From Terriglobales bacterium (lineage in GTDB: Bacteria; Acidobacteriota; Terriglobia; Terriglobales; Gp1-AA117): a DNA stretch of 6,232 nucleotides. The first letter of the stretch is position 1; the number at the start of each line of letters is the position of its first letter. The DNA lies in assembly GCA_030150795.1 (NCBI GenBank), contig JASLFF010000611.1, positions 1-6,232 of the forward strand, given 5' to 3'. A program made the translations under genes and the position numbers. Below are positions 1 to 5,040 of the stretch, in pieces. The notes below the pieces were generated by a model, which saw nothing but the letters and a program-made list of their open reading frames with translations, ran no database searches and had not been told where the DNA came from.

Positions 1-60
1 TTTTGCCAATGGCTTGTGCGTTGATGATGGGCGGCAAAGATTTACGCGGCTCCTTGCAGC

Positions 61-726
61 TTACTTCCCGACATACAGCTCCGGCAGAGTTTGCTTCAGG
101 TGGTCAAGCTTGGGTAGATCATTCATGGCGATGTACGGCTCGTCGGGATGATGTTCCGCATAGTCCTGGTGGTAAGCCTCGGCGGGATAAAAAGCCTGCA
201 GCGCGACAACCTGCGTGACAATTGGCTCAGAAAAAACCTTTGCGCCGTTGAGCTGGTCAATGTAAGCCCGCGCCACCCGGTGCTGATCTGCACTGGAAAA
301 GAAAATCACTGACCGGTACTGCGTTCCTTCGTCCGGGCCCTGGCGGTTCAGCTCTGTTGGATCATGCGCCACGGAGAAAAATACTTTCAATATCTGTCCA
401 AACGAAATCTGTGACGGATCGTAAACCACCTTTACCGATTCTGCATGCCCCGTGCGCCCGGTGCTCACGGTTTCATATTGCGCCGTGCCGGCCGATCCGC
501 CGGAATATCCGGCAGTGGCGCTGCTCACGCCTTTCACATGTTCAAACACCGCCTGAATGCCCCAGAAACATCCGCCGGCCAGCACCACAGTTTCAGAGCT
601 TTTTGTTTTGCTCAACGGCTCGTCAGTGGCCGGATTCGGCAGCTTCACCGCCGCGCTGGAAGCATGGCACGCGATGGTGGCGCTCAGGCACATTACCAAA
701 AAACCATTCATCAATCGACGTAACAT
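61..726 (-). CDS. msrA: Peptide methionine-S-sulfoxide reductase MsrA, exported, possibly a lipoprotein
   Basis: Reduces the S epimer of methionine sulfoxide in proteins back to methionine. The 221-residue product has the MsrA active-site motif GCFWG at residues 52-56, with catalytic Cys53. It is followed by GYSGG, the YETVSTGRTGHAE block and HDPTELNRQG, all family hallmarks. Residues 1-26 form a signal peptide: Arg3-Arg4, a hydrophobic stretch, then TIAC at 17-20. That matches a loose lipobox, so it may be a lipoprotein; ordinary Sec cleavage near residue 22 is the alternative. The start is supported by AGGAG five bases upstream of ATG. Oddly, there is no cysteine after Cys53, whereas many MsrA enzymes have resolving cysteines near the C-terminus. 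This looks like a one-Cys MsrA that needs an external reductant. It lies downstream of msrB on the same strand, and a shared transcript is likely despite the 249-bp gap. Confidence 0.96.
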   Translation of the reverse strand: MLRRLMNGFLVMCLSATIACHASSAAVKLPNPATDEPLSKTKSSETVVLAGGCFWGIQAVFEHVKGVSSATAGYSGGSAGTAQYETVSTGRTGHAESVKVVYDPSQISFGQILKVFFSVAHDPTELNRQGPDEGTQYRSVIFFSSADQHRVARAYIDQLNGAKVFSEPIVTQVVALQAFYPAEAYHQDYAEHHPDEPYIAMNDLPKLDHLKQTLPELYVGK

Positions 727-731
727 TTAAT

Positions 732-736
732 CTCCT
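732..736 (-). promoter_or_regulatory. Shine-Dalgarno of msrA
   Basis: On the minus strand AGGAG lies five bases before the msrA ATG (724-726). This is the strongest ribosome binding site in the window and fixes the msrA start. It lies beyond the repeats in the msrB-msrA gap, so msrA translation can begin independently of msrB. Confidence 0.75.
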
Positions 737-786
737 ATCAATGCTTGCCGCCGTCATGCGACGCCCGCATATGTCCCTGCTCGGAA

Positions 787-851
787 TCGTCATCCCGAGT
801 TCCGCAAATGAGGACGCGCTGTCGTCAGCGTCCGAAAAGGAGCGAGGGACC
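787..851 (+). repeat. Structured interspersed repeat, copy 1
   Basis: A 65-bp element starting TCGTCATCCCGA (787-798) and ending GAGGGACC (844-851). Its centre is a hairpin: GGACGC (812-817), a 10-nt loop, then GCGTCC (828-833). A second copy lies in inverted orientation at 894-959 with matching ends, hairpin position, loop length and distance from hairpin to end. The sequence outside stems and ends has diverged, so this is an old duplication or two independent insertions of one family. The termini resemble short intergenic repeats I associate with Acidobacteria and similar genomes, but that is memory and was not checked. No coding potential is apparent. Confidence 0.7.
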
Positions 852-893
852 CTTTTGTTTCATCGGAACCAACAATAAAGACGCAAGGCACAA

Positions 894-959
894 GGTCCCT
901 CCGTCCTACTCGTTCGCTGATGAAAACGCGAACTCGCTTCACGTCCGTCGGGATAACGA
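894..959 (-). repeat. Structured interspersed repeat, copy 2 (inverted)
   Basis: Read on the minus strand, this 66-bp element begins TCGTTATCCCGA (959-948) and ends GAGGGACC (901-894). Its central hairpin is GTTCGC (933-928), a 10-nt loop, then GCGAAC (917-912). Compared with copy 1, the second and third stem positions change from G-C and A-T to T-A and T-A, and both arms change together. The loops GCTGTCGTCA and GTTTTCATCA match at seven of ten positions. Together with copy 1 it forms an imperfect long inverted repeat around a 42-nt spacer, inside the probable msrB-msrA transcript. Confidence 0.7.
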
Positions 960-975
960 TCCTCTAACCACCACC

Positions 976-1596
976 TTACGCCTTCTTGTTAAAAGTCAGC
1001 GAAGCTGAGTTCATGCAGTAGCGTTGGCCGGTTGGCCGTGGGCCATCGTTAAACACATGGCCAAGATGCGCGCCGCATCGCTTGCATTCCACCGCAGTGC
1101 GTCGCATCCCAAAGCTGTTGTCGGTAATGGATTCCACGTTTTCCTCGGCAATCGGCTGGTAAAAACTGGGCCAGCCCGTCCCCGATTCAAACTTGGTATC
1201 AGAGCTGAAGAGCGCCGTGCCACAGCACGCGCAACGATAGATTCCAGGTTCGTGGTTGTTCCAGTAGAGTCCTGTAAAAGCCATCTCTGTGCCGTCTTCA
1301 CGCGTCACGTTGTAGACCCCAGGTGAGAGCTGCTGCTTCCACTCACTCTCACTCTTCACCACCCTGGGAACGTGCACCTTGCCTTTGCGGTCGCCTGAAT
1401 CGGTAAACTCCACAATGTCCACTTCCTGGGGAGTTGCATTCGGGTTATCTCCGAAGCTCGTTTCCGCTGTTCCAGTCTTCTTTGAAAAAATTCCCATATA
1501 AGAAAAGTATAATCCCCCTGCAAGTATTGCGCCGCCGGTTAAAAAGGCGCGCCGCGAAGTTCTGCGAGACCATGATGTATCTATCGGATCAAACAT
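976..1596 (-). CDS. msrB: Peptide methionine-R-sulfoxide reductase MsrB with twin-arginine signal
   Basis: Reduces the R epimer of methionine sulfoxide. In the 206-residue product, SRRAFL at 14-19 followed by a hydrophobic stretch to about residue 37 is a Tat signal. No clear AxA cleavage site is visible, so it may stay as a membrane anchor. The SelR/MsrB domain runs from about residue 82 to 203. It has zinc-binding pairs Cys122/Cys125 and Cys171/Cys174, [12 protein letters not shown], and RYCMNSASL with catalytic Cys194. The segment SGTGWPSF has Thr140 where two-Cys MsrB enzymes (for example E. coli, SGCGWPSF) have the resolving cysteine. An extra Cys124 sits within the first zinc pair. The ATG at 1596 gives a full Tat signal. 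A possible AAGGA lies 11 bases upstream, rather far away. Probably the first gene of an msrB-msrA operon, divergent from the response regulator. Confidence 0.96.
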   Translation of the reverse strand: MFDPIDTSWSRRTSRRAFLTGGAILAGGLYFSYMGIFSKKTGTAETSFGDNPNATPQEVDIVEFTDSGDRKGKVHVPRVVKSESEWKQQLSPGVYNVTREDGTEMAFTGLYWNNHEPGIYRCACCGTALFSSDTKFESGTGWPSFYQPIAEENVESITDNSFGMRRTAVECKRCGAHLGHVFNDGPRPTGQRYCMNSASLTFNKKA

Positions 1597-1804
1597 TCTG
1601 CCACTGGTCCTTCATGGATAGTACGGCTCCGCCCGGATATTGGATGTCTCGCTTCTGTTAAGCATTCACTTGCAATAGTTTGCGCCGGCTGGCTCTTAAG
1701 ATCGCTAGCGAAGTAGGGTATGGACGGTTGTCTTTACGCCCCTCCGCCGGCCGCTTCATCTTCGTCTTCAACTGAGGCTGGGCCGCAAACAAATGAGTAC
1801 CCAA

Positions 1805-1819
1805 TGTGACCAAGTCACA
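1805..1819. promoter_or_regulatory. CRP/FNR-like dyad, upstream site
   Basis: Perfect inverted repeat TGTGAC-CAA-GTCACA, i.e. TGTGA-N5-TCACA. The half-sites match the CRP consensus, but the spacing is one base shorter than the classical N6. Its centre lies about 21.5 bp, two helical turns, from the centre of the next dyad, so the two could bind regulators on the same DNA face. Which regulator binds is unknown. Confidence 0.4.
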
Positions 1820-1825
1820 GCTATG

Positions 1826-1841
1826 TGTGATATTCCTCACT
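1826..1841. promoter_or_regulatory. CRP/FNR-like dyad, promoter-proximal site
   Basis: TGTGA-TATTCC-TCACT has the classical N6 spacing of CRP-family sites and nine of ten consensus half-site bases. Its centre at 1833.5 is at about -41.5 relative to the start point predicted from the adjoining promoter hexamers (about 1875). That is the position expected for a class II activator contacting RNA polymerase. Confidence 0.45.
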
Positions 1842-1868
1842 GAAAGCTTACCGCGTGCATGCGATTCT
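1840..1868 (+). promoter_or_regulatory. Candidate promoter of the response regulator gene
   Basis: CTGAAA (1840-1845) and GATTCT (1863-1868) are separated by exactly 17 bp. Both hexamers are imperfect (four and three of six consensus bases), as is typical of activator-dependent promoters. The predicted start is near 1875, leaving a leader of about 124 nt before the ATG at 1999. The -35 hexamer abuts the proximal dyad. Confidence 0.35.
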
Positions 1869-1998
1869 TTCATCACGGGAAGCAAACTCTCAGGTAACGG
1901 AAGCACCCCCTCGCGCCGCTTCCCCATCGGGCCGATCCACGGATACAAGCATTGAAAATCTTGCGGCTGCAATAGCGGTGCAGCTCCGGAGTGATCTT

Positions 1999-2748
1999 AT
2001 GCGTATTCTTATAGTTGAAGATGAGCCTAAAGTTACAAGGACCCTGGTCAAAGGTCTGGAGGCAGACCACTTCGCCGTTGACGTTGCTGTAAATGGAGAA
2101 GAAGGACTGCAACTCTGCACTGAAATTGATTACGATCTTGTGATTCTTGACTGGAACCTGCCCAAGCTGGATGGGTTGACCGTGCTGCGAAAGCTGCGCA
2201 AGGCAGGATCAGTGGCGCGCATTCTGTTCCTGAGCGCCCGTAAGGAACTTTCAGACCGCATCACCGCCCTGCACACGGGCGCCGACGATTTCCTGGTGAA
2301 ACCATTTTCTTTCGACGAACTTAGCGCGCGCATCGCCGCGCTGTTGCGCCGTCCCACGGAACTGCTGGACAAAATCTGTGTAGACGATCTGGTGCTGGAC
2401 CGCCTGCGCCACAGCGTCTCGCGGGGAGGCAGGCAGATAGCACTCACCCAGCGCGAATACGCCGTGCTGGAGTACCTGATGCGCAACGCCGGACGCACCG
2501 TTACCCGCACCATGGTAGTGGAACATGTGTGGAACCTGGGCTTTGAAGGGCTCACTAACATCGTGGACGTTTATATCAATTACTTGCGCGCAAAAATCGA
2601 TCAGGGATCCACCAAGCCTTTGATTCATACTGTCCGCGGCGTGGGCTATTCAATCAATTCCACTGAAAGCACACCCATTCACACCGAATCAGGATTCCAG
2701 CGCATGCAACAGCTCAGGCACGGTTCGGGAGAACAGTCCATGCCGTAA
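1999..2748 (+). CDS. OmpR/PhoB-family DNA-binding response regulator
   Basis: Two-component transcription factor of 249 residues in the cytoplasm. The receiver domain (about 1-118) has the acidic pair Glu7/Asp8, phospho-acceptor Asp51 in VILDWNLP, switch Ser79 and conserved Lys101 in FLVKPF. The winged-helix output domain (about 125-220) has LTQREYAVLEYL, the recognition-helix region NIVDVYINYLRAKID and the wing HTVRGVGYSI. A 29-residue polar tail follows and is not part of the family core. The frame is open upstream to 1855, but ATG 1999 starts exactly where receivers begin (MRILIVEDE) and has GGAG seven bases upstream, so I chose it. It faces the histidine kinase tail to tail across 55 bp. 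That kinase is the likely but unproven partner. Target genes are unknown; msrBA, divergent upstream, is a candidate. Confidence 0.95.
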   Translation: MRILIVEDEPKVTRTLVKGLEADHFAVDVAVNGEEGLQLCTEIDYDLVILDWNLPKLDGLTVLRKLRKAGSVARILFLSARKELSDRITALHTGADDFLVKPFSFDELSARIAALLRRPTELLDKICVDDLVLDRLRHSVSRGGRQIALTQREYAVLEYLMRNAGRTVTRTMVVEHVWNLGFEGLTNIVDVYINYLRAKIDQGSTKPLIHTVRGVGYSINSTESTPIHTESGFQRMQQLRHGSGEQSMP

Positions 2749-2786
2749 ATGGAACGGGGCGCGGGCCATAGATTGATAAGGCGCAA

Positions 2787-2814
2787 CCAAAAGGGCGGTG
2801 CCTTTACGCCGCCC
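2787..2814 (-). terminator. Small terminator-like hairpin at the kinase 3' end
   Basis: On the minus strand GGGCGG (2814-2809) pairs with CCGCCC (2798-2793), and TTTT (2792-2789) follows at once. The kinase stop codon TAA (2806-2804) lies in the loop. The stem is short and the T run only four long, so efficiency is doubtful. On the plus strand the same stem has no downstream T run, so it is not an obvious terminator for the response regulator. Confidence 0.4.
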
Positions 2815-4561
2815 CGCCTGCGGCCTCAAGTTGCGCTTGATACGGCACAAACACCACAAACACTGCGCCGCCCAGATCGCTGTGATGATCTGGGCTTAGC
2901 TCAATCTTCCCGCCGTGGCGCTCCACAATCTCTTTGCTTACCCACAGTCCAAGGCCGGTGCCAACATCTTCTTTTGTGGTGAAAAACGGCTCAAAGATGT
3001 GAACGCGATTTTTCTCCGCGACACCGGGGCCATTATCGGCAATCTTTATTTCCACGCCATTAGACTGCTCCGCGGGCTCCATGGAGATGCGTATTTTGCC
3101 GTCCCGGCCCACAGCGTCCGCGGCATTGGAGATCAGGTTGGCCATCAACTGTTTGATCTCGCCTTGCAATGCATGTACTGGCGGACAATCTGAAAAGTCC
3201 ATCTCTACGGCAATGTTTTTGGTCTTCAGCTTGTTTTCATACAGCCGCAGCACAGACTCCAGCACGCCTCGCAGCGGCACCGGCCCGGCCTCGGATGAAT
3301 CACGATAGAAACCCAGCGTTTGCCGCGTGATGTGAGAAACGCGGTCCAGTTCCTGCTCCGCCATGTTGAGATAGCCCACAATGTCTTCCGGCAGGCTGCC
3401 GGTGTTCTTAACGATATAAATAAGGTTGCAGACTGCTTCCAGAGGATTATTGATTTCGTGCGCCACGGTGGCAGCCAGACGGCCGGCCGCCGCCAGTTTT
3501 TCCGCTTTGCGCAAGACCTCTTGCGCCTGCTTCTCAGCTGTCACGTCGCGGAAGACCATCACCACGCCGCGCAGCTTTCTAGCATCGTCAAAGATGGGCG
3601 CGGCGCTGTCTTCAATCGGGATCATATGGCCATCCGCATGTTGCAACATCGTATGGTTGGCCAGCCCCATGATGCGTCCGTGCTCCAGCACCTTGGCCAC
3701 AGGATTGTCCACCGGATTGCGCGTCTGCTCATTAAAGATGGGGAAAACCTTCTGGATCGGCTGCCCCTGGGCCTGCCGAAGTTTTATACCCGTCAACTCT
3801 TCCGCAATCGGATTGATAAAGATTACTGTCCCGCGTTCATCGGTGGCGATCACTGCATCGCCAATACTGGCCAGCGTCACGCGGAACCACTCTTCGCGCT
3901 GGCGGATTTCCGCCGCATGTTTCTCGCGCTGGTCCATCTCTCGCAGGATGTAAAGCGCCAGAAAAATCAGTCCTGCGATCGCCAGGGCCGTGGCCAGATA
4001 GAGCGTCCGCGTGAGTGAACGGGTGCTGCTGCTCACTGCCGCAAGGCGCGCAGATTCAAGTGAGCTTTCGTCGCGGGCCATCTCTGCTGACACCGCGCGG
4101 ACCTGATCCATGGTGCGCTTGCCCATGTCCGATAGCACAATGCCCCGCGCCTCATCTTTACGGCCTTCACCAAAAAGGGCAATCGTGGTCGCCAGCTCTT
4201 CAAGTTTTATTTTGCTGAGGTTTCGTATTGTTAACACACGCGAAACCTGCTTCGGGTTGTCCGCGACCAGTTCCGCCAAGCTGGCAATGTGGGAATCAAT
4301 CTGCTGCGCGGCGATGTTGTAGGGCTCCAGATAACCCGCTTCACCGGTATAAAGGTAGCCGCGCTGTCCAGTTTCAGCGTCTTTCAAGAGTGATTCCACG
4401 GTTGTCAGCTCTAGCTGTACGCGTTGCGTGTGTTCCACCCATTGCTGATTGCTGCTCTGCACGGCAATCCGCCGGCGCGTGACCGCGGTATTGATGACCA
4501 GCACGGCCAGCAAAATGGCGAAGCCGCCGATCACACTAAATCGTCTATAGATTAATCGCAT
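2804..4561 (-). CDS. Membrane sensor histidine kinase, CHASE3-PAS-HisKA-HATPase
   Basis: Autophosphorylating sensor kinase of 585 residues in the inner membrane. Transmembrane segments at about 9-27 and 187-206 enclose an extracytoplasmic CHASE3 domain (about 38-178), with the typical TGQRGYLYTG at 64-73. A PAS domain follows (about 222-343: GDAVIATDERGTVIFINPIAEELTG), then HisKA with phospho-acceptor His368 in VAHEINNP, and the ATPase domain. The latter has the N box around Asn474/Asn479, DNGPG at 509-513, the F box FEPFFTTK at 523-530 and GTGLGL at 534-539. All key residues are present, so it should be active. No PAS cofactor can be named. The ATG at 4561 gives an intact first membrane segment but has no clear Shine-Dalgarno. 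It converges on the response regulator, its likely partner, rather than sharing an operon with it. Confidence 0.95.
   Translation of the reverse strand: MRLIYRRFSVIGGFAILLAVLVINTAVTRRRIAVQSSNQQWVEHTQRVQLELTTVESLLKDAETGQRGYLYTGEAGYLEPYNIAAQQIDSHIASLAELVADNPKQVSRVLTIRNLSKIKLEELATTIALFGEGRKDEARGIVLSDMGKRTMDQVRAVSAEMARDESSLESARLAAVSSSTRSLTRTLYLATALAIAGLIFLALYILREMDQREKHAAEIRQREEWFRVTLASIGDAVIATDERGTVIFINPIAEELTGIKLRQAQGQPIQKVFPIFNEQTRNPVDNPVAKVLEHGRIMGLANHTMLQHADGHMIPIEDSAAPIFDDARKLRGVVMVFRDVTAEKQAQEVLRKAEKLAAAGRLAATVAHEINNPLEAVCNLIYIVKNTGSLPEDIVGYLNMAEQELDRVSHITRQTLGFYRDSSEAGPVPLRGVLESVLRLYENKLKTKNIAVEMDFSDCPPVHALQGEIKQLMANLISNAADAVGRDGKIRISMEPAEQSNGVEIKIADNGPGVAEKNRVHIFEPFFTTKEDVGTGLGLWVSKEIVERHGGKIELSPDHHSDLGGAVFVVFVPYQAQLEAAGGAA
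2870..2895. repeat. Perfect 9-bp inverted repeat inside the kinase gene
   Basis: GCCCAGATC (2870-2878) and GATCTGGGC (2887-2895) are exact reverse complements separated by 8 nt. They lie within the last codons of the ATPase domain, about 65-90 nt before the kinase stop. The repeat could form a strong hairpin in the mRNA. It may be coincidental, as it encodes the PDHHSDLGG segment. Confidence 0.6.
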
Positions 4562-4597
4562 GGAAAAGTGGCCGGAGCGAAAACCGAGCCCCTAAAA

Positions 4598-4613
4598 GTT
4601 AAAGTATTTTAAC
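4598..4613 (-). promoter_or_regulatory. Dyad GTTAAA-N4-TTTAAC over a candidate kinase -10 box
   Basis: Perfect 6-bp inverted repeat (4598-4603 and 4608-4613) lying 37-52 bp before the kinase start. On the minus strand, TAAAAT (4611-4606) inside it matches five of six -10 consensus bases. No good -35 hexamer was found at the right spacing. A repressor or activator bound here would overlap the promoter, so this is a candidate operator only. Confidence 0.3.
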
Positions 4614-4633
4614 CCAAAGTTGAGGCGCTTATA

Positions 4634-4703
4634 CAGGAGGCGTGAAGCGGGGGCCCCTCCTGCCGAAATCCTGAGCGACCCTGAACTTGTGAGGGGAGTC
4701 GAA
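4634..4703. repeat. Hairpin-rich, repeat-like intergenic block
   Basis: It contains the perfect 7-bp inverted repeat CAGGAGG (4634-4640) / CCTCCTG (4656-4662). Next to it is a second imperfect hairpin: CGACCCT, a 9-nt loop, then AGGGGAGTCG with a three-base bulge (4676-4700). The ends TCCTGAGCGA and GAGTCGAAG resemble short intergenic repeats found in many bacterial genomes; this is from memory and was not checked. No second copy was found in this window. It lies between the divergent kinase and toxin genes. Confidence 0.45.
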
Positions 4704-4709
4704 GCCAAA

Positions 4710-4737
4710 TTGGAATTCCGTTGTGGACTAATCTTAT
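4710..4737 (+). promoter_or_regulatory. Weak candidate promoter of the toxin-antitoxin pair
   Basis: TTGGAA (4710-4715) and TCTTAT (4732-4737) are 16 bp apart, each matching four of six consensus bases. The spacer holds most of the palindrome GGAATTCC (4712-4719), a possible operator for an autoregulating antitoxin. An alternative pair, TTGTGG (4721-4726) and ATTAAT (4744-4749) 17 bp apart, would start the RNA almost at the GTG and make it leaderless. Confidence 0.25.
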
Positions 4738-4758
4738 CCTCGCATTAATACTAACGAA

Positions 4759-5040
4759 GTGATATTCAGGTGGGACGTCCGAAAAGCAACGGCAAATCTC
4801 AAAAAACACGCGATCGATTTCCGTGAAGCGGCCACAATTTTTGCCGATCCATTGTCAACAACGTTTCCTGACAGTGACCATTCGGAACACGCGCACAGAT
4901 TTTTGACTATCGGGCAATCAATCCGTGGACGCATACTTGTTGTCGCGCATACGGAAGAAGGTGATACCATTCGAATCATTAGCGCCAGGAAAGCTACCCG
5001 GCGAGAACAAAGCTTTTATGAAGAAAACGAACCCGAATAA
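4759..5040 (+). CDS. brnT: BrnT-family toxin
   Basis: Predicted ribonuclease toxin of a type II toxin-antitoxin pair. BrnT proteins have a RelE-like fold and arrest translation by cutting RNA. The 93-residue length and sequence fit the family: FRWDVRKATANLKKHAIDF at 3-21, EAATIFADPLSTTFPD at 23-38, RFLTIGQSIRGRILVVAHTE at 47-66 and RIISARKATRREQSFYE at 72-88. The start is a GTG at 4759. It gives the normal family N-terminus, and no ATG lies in the open frame upstream, but no Shine-Dalgarno is visible, so translation may be weak or leaderless. The toxin-first order and the overlap of 23 nt with the next gene match the usual BrnT arrangement. No truncation or lost core residue is evident, so the toxin is probably intact. 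Confidence 0.88.
   Translation: MIFRWDVRKATANLKKHAIDFREAATIFADPLSTTFPDSDHSEHAHRFLTIGQSIRGRILVVAHTEEGDTIRIISARKATRREQSFYEENEPE

Larger units (their letters stand above)
1597..1998. other. Divergent regulatory gap between msrB and the response regulator
   Basis: This 402-bp gap separates two divergent genes and should hold both promoters. Seen directly: two abutting palindromes, TCTTAAGA (1694-1701) and TCGCTAGCGA (1702-1711), about 100 bp from msrB; two CRP/FNR-like dyads at 1805-1819 and 1826-1841; and a candidate promoter at 1840-1868 reading towards the regulator. I found no convincing sigma-70 hexamer pair for msrB. Short open frames on both strands show no recognisable protein. Confidence 0.6.

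Noticed and set aside
1..60. Segment downstream of msrA with TTTGCC (2-7) and GGCAAA (33-38)
   Set aside because: The 25-nt loop and lack of a T tract after the stem on the minus strand make a terminator unlikely. Too short to tell whether a further gene begins here.
140..158. CGTCGGGATGATG resembling the interspersed repeat end
   Set aside because: It lies within msrA and encodes the conserved HHPDEPYI segment, and no hairpin or matching second end is nearby.
1658..1972. 104-codon open frame on the minus strand in the msrB-regulator gap
   Set aside because: No recognisable domain or family motif and no clear ribosome binding site. It overlaps the CRP/FNR-like dyads and the candidate promoter. 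Probably chance.
1855..1998. 48-codon N-terminal extension of the response regulator from ATG 1855
   Set aside because: The receiver domain starts exactly at ATG 1999, which has a Shine-Dalgarno. The extension has no family counterpart and begins upstream of the predicted transcript start.
2749..2982. 77-codon plus-strand frame directly after the regulator stop
   Set aside because: Mostly antisense to the kinase C-terminus and without any recognisable feature. The adjoining ATG is a coincidence of the TAAATG sequence.
3320..4018. 232-codon open frame antisense to the kinase
   Set aside because: Shadow of the strongly supported kinase gene, with His/Arg-rich composition typical of an antisense frame and no motif.
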